DNA of 17,076 bases from the NCBI GenBank assembly GCA_002451755.1, contig DKDF01000039.1, positions 24,084 to 41,159 on the forward strand, given 5' to 3'. Made by a program: the position numbers and the translations under genes. Numbering within the stretch: the first letter of the stretch is position 1; every line of letters starts with the position of its first letter. The DNA is from Ruminococcaceae bacterium UBA6855 (GTDB lineage Bacteria > Bacillota > Clostridia > Oscillospirales > Acutalibacteraceae). Shown here piece by piece: positions 7,007 to 13,860 of this stretch. The notes under the pieces are model-generated. The model was not told the DNA's origin and made no database searches. It worked only from the letters and a program-made list of their open reading frames with translations.

Positions 7007-7509
7007 GAGGCAAAGTTAAGGTAATTATCACAAACGACCAGCATGAGGTCAAAATACCGACAGGAGTAAGAATGCTCGTGCGCCGCGCATGCACCGCGGT
7101 TCTGACACTCGAGGAATTTAACGATCCTGCCGAGATAAGCGTCCGCTTTGTGGACGACGAAGAGATACACAAACTCAACCGCGAATACCGCAACGTGGAC
7201 AGGAGCACCGACGTGCTCTCGTTCCCCTTGGGCGAAAACGGAGTGTATGACACAAATCTTGACACGGGCGCAAAGATGCTCGGCGACATAGTCATTTCTA
7301 TCCCCCACGCAGTCAGCCAGGCCGAGCGTTTCGGCCACACGCTCCAGCGCGAGATAGCATTCCTTACCGTACATTCGATGCTCCACCTGCTCGGCTATGA
7401 CCACGAGGGCGGCGGAATCGAGAGCGTGCGCATGCGCGAAAAGGAGGAGACCGTTTTGACTCAGCTCGGTCTGCCCAGAAGCGGAAGCTACTATATGGGT
7501 GACGAATAA
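7003..7509 (+). CDS. ybeY: YbeY, endoribonuclease / 16S rRNA maturation factor
   Basis: The 168-residue cytoplasmic metalloprotein carries the zinc signature H124-x3-H128-x5-H134 (HSMLHLLGYDH), with DVLSFPLG (70-77) and LGDIVIS (93-99) also diagnostic. The family helps mature the 3' end of 16S rRNA and takes part in 70S ribosome quality control. The start codon overlaps the phoH stop (ATGA at 7003..7006), so translation is probably coupled. The stop TAA at 7507..7509 directly abuts the dgkA ATG with no spacer. Length is normal. Confidence 0.96.
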   Translation: MRGKVKVIITNDQHEVKIPTGVRMLVRRACTAVLTLEEFNDPAEISVRFVDDEEIHKLNREYRNVDRSTDVLSFPLGENGVYDTNLDTGAKMLGDIVISIPHAVSQAERFGHTLQREIAFLTVHSMLHLLGYDHEGGGIESVRMREKEETVLTQLGLPRSGSYYMGDE

Positions 7510-7998
7510 ATGAAAGGTCTGCTCAAGAGCTTTGTCTATGCGGGTTCGGGTATTATCACCTGTATCAGGCAGGAGAGAAATATGCGCGTGCACCTCGTGT
7601 GCATGATATATATGTATTCATATCTCCTGATCTATGACTTCTTTGAAGTCTCGCGCACCCAGTTTGCGATAATTTTTATCGCGAATGCGATAGTCGTCAT
7701 GGGCGAGCTGTTCAACACCGCTATAGAGGCGGTCGTTGACATGGCAGAGGAGAAGTTCAGCGAGAAATACAACCGCCTTGCTAAAATATCGAAAGATACC
7801 GCGGCGGGAGCCGTGCTCGTCGGCGCGATATTCGCCGTTTGTACCGGCATTGCGATTCTCGCTCAGCCCGATGCGTTCAGGGCGATGTTCGCCTACTACG
7901 CAGAGAAGCCGTATATGATAGCCGTATTGATCGCCAGCCTTGTGCTGAGCTTCACTTTCATATTCACGGGCTTCAATTTCAAGAAAAAAGACAAATAA
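7510..7998 (+). CDS. dgkA: DgkA family kinase (undecaprenol / diacylglycerol kinase)
   Basis: The 162-residue integral membrane kinase has the family residues QERNMRVH (21-28) and the catalytic helix GELFNTAIEAVVDM (65-78), followed by KDTAAGAV (95-102). Gram-positive members mainly phosphorylate undecaprenol to recycle the cell wall lipid carrier; this is inferred for this host. Three canonical helices are visible (about 30-46, 50-70, 98-118). A further hydrophobic helix (135-155) ends in FKKKDK, making it about 30-40 residues longer than typical DgkA. The ATG follows the ybeY TAA immediately and no strong ribosome site is seen, so it probably depends on translational coupling. Confidence 0.94.
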   Translation: MKGLLKSFVYAGSGIITCIRQERNMRVHLVCMIYMYSYLLIYDFFEVSRTQFAIIFIANAIVVMGELFNTAIEAVVDMAEEKFSEKYNRLAKISKDTAAGAVLVGAIFAVCTGIAILAQPDAFRAMFAYYAEKPYMIAVLIASLVLSFTFIFTGFNFKKKDK

Positions 7999-8012
7999 TA
8001 TATAAAAAATCA

Positions 8013-8042
8013 ATGACCGCTGACTGTCATATCAGCGGTCAT
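8013..8042 (-). terminator. Hairpin between dgkA and era, terminator-like only for the minus strand
   Basis: ATGACCGCTGA (8013..8023) and TCAGCGGTCAT (8032..8042) form a perfect 11-base-pair stem with an 8-base loop. On the plus strand no T-run follows; the sequence goes straight into the era ribosome site. On the minus strand the stem is followed by TTGATTTTTTATAT (8012..7999), which is terminator-like, yet no minus-strand gene lies to its right. It may stop antisense transcription or serve as an mRNA processing or stability element. Confidence 0.55.
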
Positions 8043-8059
8043 CTATATGAGGAGAAGTT

Positions 8060-8959
8060 ATGACTCAGACAAGAACCGCTTTCATCGCAATAGTCGGCTG
8101 CCCGAATGTCGGCAAGTCGTCGATACTCAACCGCCTGCTCGGTCAGAAGGTCGCCGTCGTGTCGCCAAAGCCGCAGACTACGCGCACGAAAATAATGGGC
8201 GTGCTGACCGAGGACGAGGTTCAGCTCGTTTTCACCGACACACCCGGCTTCCACCGCCCGCGCACGAAGCTCGGCGAGAAGATGATAAAGGCGGTCAGCG
8301 ACAGCATCTCGGGCGTTGACGCATGTCTATTTGTTGTTGAGCCCTCGGGCGAGCTGCGCGACGCGGAAAAAGATCTTCTCAAGAAGTTCAAAGACGAGAA
8401 AATGCCCGTCATTCTCGCCATAAACAAAATAGATTCCGTCAAGCAGAAGGAGCTGCTTATCGAGCGCATGGCGCAGTTCTCCGCGCTCTATGATTTCGAG
8501 GCGATAGTCCCCTGCTCCGCGCTCAAGGGCGACGGGTTCGGCGATCTAAAAGACGAGCTGTTCAAGCAGGCTCAGCCCTCACCGCATTTCTTTCCCGACG
8601 ACACTCTGACCGACCAGCCAGAGCGCGTGCTCGCCGCCGAGATAATCAGAGAGAAGCTTTTGAATCTTCTCGACGACGAAGTGCCGCACGGCGTTGCGGT
8701 ATGCATAGAGAGAATGCACGAGCGCGAGGACTCGAATATAACCGATATCGACGCCACGATTTACTGCGAGCGCGAGAGCCACAAGGGCATAATAATCGGC
8801 AAAAAGGGCGAGATGCTCAAAAAAGTTTCGACAAAGGCGCGCGAGGATATGGAGCGCTTCTTCATGTGCAAAATCAACCTCCACTGCTGGGTGAAGGTCA
8901 AAGAGGGCTGGCGCAACAGAGAGGGGCTCATCCACAATTTCGGGCTCGACAACGAATAA
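8060..8959 (+). CDS. era: GTPase Era
   Basis: The 299-residue GTPase binds 16S rRNA and assists 30S subunit assembly at the membrane-proximal cytoplasm. GTPase motifs are G1 GCPNVGKS (13-20), the switch-I region with QTTRTKI (39-45), G3 DTPG (60-63), G4 NKID (122-125) and G5 SAL (153-155). The C-terminal KH domain (about 205-285) contains IIGKKGEMLKKV, the RNA-binding GxxG loop, and the closing VKVKEGWRN. The ATG has a good GAGGAG site at 8049..8054. It is separated from dgkA by 61 bases carrying a hairpin; the cdd gene commonly found at this point in Firmicutes is absent. Confidence 0.97.
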   Translation: MTQTRTAFIAIVGCPNVGKSSILNRLLGQKVAVVSPKPQTTRTKIMGVLTEDEVQLVFTDTPGFHRPRTKLGEKMIKAVSDSISGVDACLFVVEPSGELRDAEKDLLKKFKDEKMPVILAINKIDSVKQKELLIERMAQFSALYDFEAIVPCSALKGDGFGDLKDELFKQAQPSPHFFPDDTLTDQPERVLAAEIIREKLLNLLDDEVPHGVAVCIERMHEREDSNITDIDATIYCERESHKGIIIGKKGEMLKKVSTKAREDMERFFMCKINLHCWVKVKEGWRNREGLIHNFGLDNE

Positions 8960-8969
8960 AATTTTTCCT

Positions 8970-9041
8970 ATCATAAATGCGCCGCGCAGTGAAAAAATAT
9001 TTTTACACTGCACGGAGGAGCGCACATCGCGCGTTTATCAT
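8970..9041 (+). other. Two-layer inverted repeat (stem-loop) between era and yqzL
   Basis: An inner hairpin pairs GCAGTG (8986..8991) with CACTGC (9006..9011) and extends inward through AAAAATATTTTT after one A-A mismatch. An outer stem pairs 8970..8982 with 9029..9041 over 13 positions, with one C-C mismatch and one G-U wobble. There is no T-run, so it is not a standard terminator. The GGAGGAG ribosome site (9014..9020) lies between the inner hairpin and the outer right arm. A local GCGC hairpin (9020..9023 with 9029..9032) competes with the outer stem. Confidence 0.6.
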
Positions 9042-9043
9042 AG

Positions 9044-9214
9044 ATGAAAAATACGGACAAAAACACGGTTCAGAATGCATGGAACGCCTTTGAAATGAGC
9101 GGCAGGGTCGAGGACTATCTCCGCTATGCAAAGACGAATATCCGCGCGGGAGGTGAAACGGCAAGTGCAGACGCAGACAGAGGGGCTGATAATCAAGTCC
9201 CGCGATATCAATGA
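9044..9214 (+). CDS. yqzL: YqzL-like small protein
   Basis: The 56-residue protein contains the stretch AWNAFEMSGRVEDYLRYAK (12-30), which resembles the YqzL family, short proteins of unknown function encoded between era and recO in many Firmicutes; position here is exactly that. The ATG must be the start because an in-frame TAG precedes it immediately. The only strong ribosome site, GGAGG at 9014..9018, is 25 bases upstream, with a possible small hairpin in between. The last 20 or so residues (GETASADAD onward) are low-complexity in look and overlap recO in another frame, so the family core is only residues 1-35. No biochemical role can be assigned. Confidence 0.78.
   Translation: MKNTDKNTVQNAWNAFEMSGRVEDYLRYAKTNIRAGGETASADADRGADNQVPRYQ
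9148..9167 (+). promoter_or_regulatory. Ribosome binding site that fixes the recO start at GTG 9165
   Basis: GGGAGGTG (9148..9155) precedes the GTG at 9165 by 9 bases, a near-perfect anti-16S match and spacing. The ATG 39 bases upstream (9126) has only a weak GAGG at 12 bases. The GTG start also gives the family-typical N-terminus MQTQTEGLIIKSRD. Confidence 0.75.
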
Positions 9215-9908
9215 AAACGACACCGTCGTCAAAATTCTGACAGGCGACCTCGGGCTCATCTCCGCCTTTGCCAACGGCACGAAGAAAGTGAAGAGCCGAA
9301 CCGCGAGCGCCGCCGTTTCGCCGATGACCTACTCCCGCCTGACCCTCTATCGCGGGCGCGAGAGCTACATAGTTGACGATGCAAAGGCGATAGATGTTTT
9401 TTTTGGACTGCGCGAGGATATTGAAAAATTATCGCTTGCAAATTATTTTTGCGAGCTTGCGGGCGAATTTTCGCCCGAGAACACCGAGGCTCACGAATTC
9501 TTGAGCCTGACGCTGAATTTACTGCACCTGCTGTCCGAGGACAAGCGAAGCGCGGATTTCTTAAAACCCGTCGGCGAGCTTCGTATGCTCGCGCTCGCGG
9601 GATATATGCCAGACCTCGCCGGATGCCAATCCTGCGGGAACGAGCTGCCCGACGAGCCTGTTTTCAGCCTGCGCCATGCGGGATTTTTCTGCCGCTACTG
9701 CGCACCCGACGGCGAGGGAATCCCCGTGACACCCGGTGTGATAAACGCGATGCGCCATATCTGTACCTGCGATGACCGCGCACTTTTCGCGTTCCGTATG
9801 CCGGACAGCTCGCTGAAAATCCTCGGCGATATCACCGAGCGCTACCTGCTTCTCCAGCTCGGGCACAAGCTGAGAACACTGGATTTTTACAAGAGCATAA
9901 AGATGTGA
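9165..9908 (+). CDS. recO: RecO, DNA repair and recombination mediator
   Basis: From the GTG start the protein has 247 residues, normal for RecO. It has an N-terminal OB-fold (about 1-80: TEGLIIKSRDINENDTVVKIL) and a helical C-terminal domain. A zinc site C154-x2-C157 and C176-x2-C179 (CQSC and CRYC) matches the CxxC pairs of many RecO proteins. RecO loads RecA onto SSB-coated single-stranded DNA together with RecR and RecF. Starting at 9126 would add 13 residues (MQRRISAREVKRQ) that look non-native. The gene overlaps yqzL by 50 bases in a different frame and is the last gene of the operon, followed by a strong terminator. Confidence 0.93.
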   Translation: MQTQTEGLIIKSRDINENDTVVKILTGDLGLISAFANGTKKVKSRTASAAVSPMTYSRLTLYRGRESYIVDDAKAIDVFFGLREDIEKLSLANYFCELAGEFSPENTEAHEFLSLTLNLLHLLSEDKRSADFLKPVGELRMLALAGYMPDLAGCQSCGNELPDEPVFSLRHAGFFCRYCAPDGEGIPVTPGVINAMRHICTCDDRALFAFRMPDSSLKILGDITERYLLLQLGHKLRTLDFYKSIKM

Positions 9909-9937
9909 GTTGAAACACAAAAAATTCAATAAAACAT

Positions 9938-9968
9938 CAGCCGGGCGGATATCCGTCCGGCTGTTTTT
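9938..9968. terminator. Bidirectional rho-independent terminator between recO and the DUF4830 gene
   Basis: An 11-pair GC-rich stem (9938..9948 with 9953..9963, one G-U) has a 4-base loop ATAT and is followed by TTTTT (9964..9968) on the plus strand. On the minus strand the same stem is followed by GATGTTTTATTGAATTTTTT. It serves two convergent genes; the minus-strand stop codon (9969..9967) touches its T-run. Confidence 0.88.
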
Positions 9969-10470
9969 ATCCCGTCGTGCTCTCATTCTGCGCGGCATTT
10001 TTTGTCGGAAAATCGAAGCCCTGCATGAAGCCGTCGAGCTCGGTCGAGCAGATGTCGCCGCCTATCACCGCACCCTCGTAGACAAGAATATTCGCCTGCA
10101 CCGTCCCGCTGTCGCCCTCATAGCCGGGATAATTTTTTATATTGTATGTCCAGCGCTTTGCGCGTTTTCCCGCATACGGCGTCAGATCGAGGTTCTGCGC
10201 TTTCTGAATCTCGTTGTATTTTTCATATCCCCTGTCGAACTCGGCGGGGATTATAACCTCTGCGACCTCAACCGGGTCCTCCTCTATATCCCAGCCGAAC
10301 TGAGACAGAAACGCCGCGCGTTCCGAGGCATTTGACGCCTTGAGGCTTATCGCGTTGTCGCTGACCGCAGGCTTGCCGCGGTTTATCAGCAGCACCACCG
10401 CCGCCACGGCGAGCACCGCCGCGAACGCAGTCAAGGCAATTTTCAGCTTTGAGGATTTTATTGAAAACAC
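9967..10470 (-). CDS. DUF4830 domain-containing membrane-anchored protein
   Basis: From a GTG start the protein has 167 residues: a basic N-terminus, one membrane helix (about 9-30), then an extracytoplasmic domain matching DUF4830, with FLSQFGW, VIIPAEFDRGYEKYNEIQ, YAGKRAKRWTYNIKNYPG, ANILVYEGAVIGGDICSTELDGFMQGF as recognisable family stretches. Function is unknown. The longest open frame begins at a TTG (10503) with no ribosome site. GGCGGAG lies 4 bases before a GTG at 10476 and 10 before the GTG at 10470; I prefer 10470, but 10476 is possible. It is a single gene, convergent with recO and divergent from the ceramidase-like gene; no clear promoter was identified for it. Confidence 0.82.
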   Translation of the reverse strand: MFSIKSSKLKIALTAFAAVLAVAAVVLLINRGKPAVSDNAISLKASNASERAAFLSQFGWDIEEDPVEVAEVIIPAEFDRGYEKYNEIQKAQNLDLTPYAGKRAKRWTYNIKNYPGYEGDSGTVQANILVYEGAVIGGDICSTELDGFMQGFDFPTKNAAQNESTTG

Positions 10471-10545
10471 AAACACTTTTCTCCGCCCCTTCGCGCTTAT
10501 CAAAGATAGTTGATATATATGCTCATTTCTCCCGCTTTATCACGG

Positions 10546-10573
10546 TTGACAAATCTTGCTGAAATGGTAATAT
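10546..10573 (+). promoter_or_regulatory. Putative sigma-A promoter of the two-hydrolase operon
   Basis: A perfect TTGACA (10546..10551) is followed after 16 bases by TAATAT (10568..10573) with a TGG extended -10 element. An alternative -10, TATTAT at 10571..10576, would give a 19-base spacer. The predicted start near 10580 leaves about 35 bases before the ATG at 10615. Confidence 0.68.
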
Positions 10574-10614
10574 TATACTGTAACTTATTTCACATTTCGG
10601 AGGCACGAAAAAGC

Positions 10615-12204
10615 ATGAAAAAATGCAGTCTCATCCCCTTTGCCGTCCTCGCCGCAGCTGCGGGCGCAGGCGCGGCGGTCGGCAGAAAATTAAAGACCGA
10701 CAAGGCTTTCCGCCGCGACTTTGACGACACTGTCGGAAAAGGTATCCTCGCCGCCGTCAGCAAAATTGCCGACAAGCTCCCCGAGCCAGACTTCGGCGAT
10801 GTCTCAAACTATCAGAGCCGCAATTTCTATCCCGGTCACGCCGAATTCGCATCATCGGGCAAGCGAGGTTCGAGATGGCGTCTCGGCTACGCCCGCCGCA
10901 GCCTCGTCCCCGACGACTATAATCAAAAGGACTACTACATAGCGGGCTATCTCTCCTATCCGCCTAATATAATGAGCGGGGTTATCGACGACCAGGCGGT
11001 GCGCGTTATCTGCCTCGACGATTCGAGCGGACGCGGGAGCGTAGTTTTTGCCGTCATTGACTGCGTCGGAATATCCGGCACAGACATACACCGCATACGC
11101 GAGAGACTGGCGGACTTCGCAAAAGAAAATAATATAGTTTCCATCAATATTTCCTCCATCCACTGCCACAGCGCGATTGACACACAGGGTCTTTGGGGCA
11201 ATCTGCCGAAGATGCTCAAGAACAATGTCAAGGCGACCAAAGACGGACGATATGACGATATAATCTCAGGGCGCGACCCCGAGTTCATGGAGAATCTGTT
11301 TGAAAAGACCGCTGACGCGATAAAAGAGGCGTTTGATTCCATGCAGCGCGGAAAGCTCACCTATGTGCGCACCGACGCTATCGACTTCGCGCGCGACAAG
11401 CGCCCGCCATATATTTGGGACAAAGATATAGTCCGCCTGCGCTTCATCCCCGACAACGGCTCGGAAGAGACAATAGCCGCTTTCATGGCGGCTCACCCGA
11501 CCGCGCTCGGCGCGAAGAACACCCTGCTCAGCTCCGACTACATCGCATCGATGGAGCAGGAGATAAACAAAGCGGGCAAGAATTTTATATTCTTCCAGGG
11601 CGCGGAGCTTGCGATAGCCCAGCAGCGCGACTGCATAACCGAGCATGACGGCTCGGAGGGCTGGCAGGAATACGGCAAGACTCTCGGACGCTTCCTGCTT
11701 TCTATCCCCGAAGAAGACGAGAGACGCGTCGCGACTTTTATAAATATTAAAAACCGCGAAATATTCATCCCGGCAGACAATCCGATACTCATCGCCGCCG
11801 CAAAAACAGGACTCGTTGACAACACCGTTCTGCACGACCCGAGCGAAAAATCCGGCTACTGCTTCGTCAGCGAAATCGGCTATGCGGAGATAGGCAAGGA
11901 GCTGTCCCTCGCGCTCATCCCCGGCGAGCTTGCGCCCGAGATTCTGCTCGGCGGCGCATACGGCGCGGACGAGAGCTTCAACCGCACCGCGTGGGTATAT
12001 CCGCCCATGCGCGACATGATCCCCGAGGGCAGAGAGCTGAGCGTTATAGGTCTGTGCAACGACGCTATAGGATATATCCTGCCCGACAACGACTACGGCA
12101 GCGTCATAGCAAAAGATCACTACGAAGAGGCTGTCTCGGCGGGAAAACGTGCGGGGTCGACGATAACAAAAGCTTTCGGAGAGCTTGTGAAGAGTCTCCG
12201 ATAA
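10615..12204 (+). CDS. Neutral/alkaline ceramidase-family hydrolase-like protein, membrane-anchored
   Basis: The 529-residue protein has an N-terminal hydrophobic helix (about 7-22) that should export or anchor it. The rest resembles the N-terminal domain of neutral/alkaline non-lysosomal ceramidases, zinc amidases that cleave N-acyl sphingoid bases. The zinc-ligand regions are visible: SSIHCHSA (180-187, equivalent to the usual HTHSGPD) and AAHPTALG (292-299) followed by NTLLSSDY (302-309). In contrast, the family's catalytic GDVSP segment appears replaced by QGAELAIAQ (328-336), which has no serine, so the ceramidase reaction is doubtful. The C-terminal immunoglobulin-like domain of ceramidases also seems absent. 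I chose ATG 10615, 11 bases after GGAGG, because the 35 codons upstream overlap the promoter. It is cotranscribed with a secreted alpha/beta hydrolase 27 bases downstream. Confidence 0.78.
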   Translation: MKKCSLIPFAVLAAAAGAGAAVGRKLKTDKAFRRDFDDTVGKGILAAVSKIADKLPEPDFGDVSNYQSRNFYPGHAEFASSGKRGSRWRLGYARRSLVPDDYNQKDYYIAGYLSYPPNIMSGVIDDQAVRVICLDDSSGRGSVVFAVIDCVGISGTDIHRIRERLADFAKENNIVSINISSIHCHSAIDTQGLWGNLPKMLKNNVKATKDGRYDDIISGRDPEFMENLFEKTADAIKEAFDSMQRGKLTYVRTDAIDFARDKRPPYIWDKDIVRLRFIPDNGSEETIAAFMAAHPTALGAKNTLLSSDYIASMEQEINKAGKNFIFFQGAELAIAQQRDCITEHDGSEGWQEYGKTLGRFLLSIPEEDERRVATFINIKNREIFIPADNPILIAAAKTGLVDNTVLHDPSEKSGYCFVSEIGYAEIGKELSLALIPGELAPEILLGGAYGADESFNRTAWVYPPMRDMIPEGRELSVIGLCNDAIGYILPDNDYGSVIAKDHYEEAVSAGKRAGSTITKAFGELVKSLR

Positions 12205-12231
12205 AAAAATAAAATACAACGGAGGTCCACT

Positions 12232-13806
12232 ATGCGAAAAAACATCCGGCGAACCCTCAGTATTATTCTCACGGCAGTTCTGCTGCTCTGCGCGAGCCTG
12301 CCTGTTTTTGCCCAGAGCGCAAAATGCGCCTGCGGCACGCCGCCCGTTATCTATGTCGCGGCTCTCGGCAGCGCGAAGCTGTATCTTGACAAGGGCACGG
12401 AAAACGAGCGCCTGCTCTTCAGACCCGACACCGCCGCCTATCTGCGCCTCGCCGCGCGTCTCGCGCCGTCAATAGCCCGCCTTGCTATAGACAAGAATTA
12501 TGACGCATTCGGCGACGCGCTCATCGACGGAGTTTCCGATATCTTCGGCGATTTGCAGATGGACGAAAACGGCGACTCGACAGACCGCGTGACTTCGGAC
12601 GCCGAGCTGCCCGACGACCCCGACCACGGCGTTGACAAAAGCTACTATTTCGCCTACGATTTCCGCGAAGATCCGCTGACCGTTGCGGATAAGCTGCACG
12701 AATATATCGCCTGCGTAAAGAAGCTCACCGGACACGACACAGTGCTTCTGCGCGCCTCGTCCATGGGCGGCGTTATGACCATGGCGTATTTCTACAAATA
12801 CGGCACCGAGGGCATCGACGCGTGCATCTTCCAGTGCTGCCCGATTCTCGGCACGCAGGTTGCGGGCGACCTCTTCACAAAGAAAATCACTATCGACCCG
12901 GATGCCCTCGTGCGCTACGCCTCCCAGCTCCCGACCGATGAGCAGTGGCAGTCCGATTTGCTCGGCGTTGTTCTCGATATGCTCAATTTTGCGGGCGTTT
13001 TCAAGGCTCTCGTAGGAGTTGCCGACAAGCTGCTCGAGAATCTGACCGACAGGGTCTTTGACGAGTTCATGTACCCCGTGTTCGGCTCGATGCCCGGAAT
13101 ATGGAGCTTCGTGACGGACGACGAATACGAGCAGGCGAAGAAAATGACCTTCAACGAGAACACATCGAAGAAACTCATCTCCCGCCTCGACGAATATCAC
13201 TACAACGTCCAGTGCAAAGCCGGAGAGATACTGAACAAGGCGAAGAAAGACGGCGTGAAAATAATGATAGTCGCGGGCTACAACAAACAGCGCACTCCGC
13301 TTGTTGAGTCATATATGTCAAACAGCGACGCGACCGTTGACACAAAATATGCCTCCGTCGGCGCGACCGTTGCCGACCTCAATTCAACGCTCCCCAACGG
13401 CTATGTTCAGAAGAACGAAGCGGGCGTTCACGACCATCTTTCAAAGGACGGCGTGATAGACGCATCGACCTGCCTCATGCCCGAAAACACGTGGTTCATA
13501 AAAGATATGCTCCACTGCAAGATTCACGAGGGACACAAGGCGATGTATAACTGGTTCTTCTATTCCGAATCTCAGCCCGATGTCTGGTCGAACGAAAAAT
13601 ATCCGCAGTTTCTGCAAAACGATGTGAATGCGAAGACGCTCACTCCCATAGGCACTCAGGCGCGCCCGGATCAGTCCGAAAGCGCCTCCGAAAGCGCCGG
13701 CAAGCCCCTGACTCCGCAGACCGGCTCGGCATCATTCGCGGCGGTTATCCCGCTCTTATTCGCTCTGCCCGCCGGAGTTGTTTCAAGGCGGCGCAAACGC
13801 TCATAA
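12232..13806 (+). CDS. Secreted alpha/beta hydrolase (lipase / LCAT-like) with sorting-like C-terminal tail
   Basis: The 524-residue protein begins with a clear signal peptide (basic start, hydrophobic 9-21, likely cleavage near VFA-QS at 27/28). The core resembles alpha/beta hydrolases of the lecithin:cholesterol acyltransferase/lipase kind: PPVIYVAALGSAKLY (37-51) as first strand and oxyanion region, YYFAYDFREDP (138-148), and the nucleophile elbow ASSMGG with Ser177. Asp406 or Asp410 (KDGVID) and His432/His435 (HEGH) are candidate triad partners; this is inference. The end has a serine-rich repeat (SESASESAG), LTPQTG (493-498), a hydrophobic stretch and RRRKRS, the layout of a sortase signal. 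A GGAGGT site lies 5 bases before the ATG. Natural substrate is unknown; an ester or acyl-lipid is likely. Confidence 0.72.
   Translation: MRKNIRRTLSIILTAVLLLCASLPVFAQSAKCACGTPPVIYVAALGSAKLYLDKGTENERLLFRPDTAAYLRLAARLAPSIARLAIDKNYDAFGDALIDGVSDIFGDLQMDENGDSTDRVTSDAELPDDPDHGVDKSYYFAYDFREDPLTVADKLHEYIACVKKLTGHDTVLLRASSMGGVMTMAYFYKYGTEGIDACIFQCCPILGTQVAGDLFTKKITIDPDALVRYASQLPTDEQWQSDLLGVVLDMLNFAGVFKALVGVADKLLENLTDRVFDEFMYPVFGSMPGIWSFVTDDEYEQAKKMTFNENTSKKLISRLDEYHYNVQCKAGEILNKAKKDGVKIMIVAGYNKQRTPLVESYMSNSDATVDTKYASVGATVADLNSTLPNGYVQKNEAGVHDHLSKDGVIDASTCLMPENTWFIKDMLHCKIHEGHKAMYNWFFYSESQPDVWSNEKYPQFLQNDVNAKTLTPIGTQARPDQSESASESAGKPLTPQTGSASFAAVIPLLFALPAGVVSRRRKRS
13675..13698 (+). repeat. 12-base tandem duplication in the hydrolase linker
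   Basis: TCCGAAAGCGCC occurs twice in direct succession (13675..13686 and 13687..13698), encoding SESASESA in the flexible region before the sorting-like signal. It probably varies in copy number between strains. Confidence 0.75.
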
Positions 13807-13817
13807 CAGAAAAATGC

Positions 13818-13858
13818 AACAGCCGACGGCCATGTGTTCCGCTGTCGGCTGTTTGTTC
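13818..13858 (+). terminator. Rho-independent terminator of the two-hydrolase operon
   Basis: A 13-pair stem (13818..13830 with 13841..13853, one G-U) around a 10-base loop has AACAGCCGAC as its outer part and is followed by the T-rich TGTTCTTTATTT. It lies 12 bases after the stop codon of the alpha/beta hydrolase. Confidence 0.85.
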
Positions 13859-13860
13859 TT

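Noticed and set aside
10510..10614. N-terminal extension of the ceramidase-like protein from ATG 10510
   Set aside because: This stretch contains the TTGACA promoter and no ribosome site; ATG 10615 follows GGAGG and begins a normal hydrophobic anchor.
11266..12219. 317-codon minus-strand frame opposite the ceramidase-like gene
   Set aside because: Antisense shadow with no recognisable domain; the plus strand has promoter, ribosome site and conserved motifs.
13675..13698. Short repeat as the start of a CRISPR or satellite array
   Set aside because: Only two 12-base copies, in frame in a coding serine-rich linker, with no spacers.
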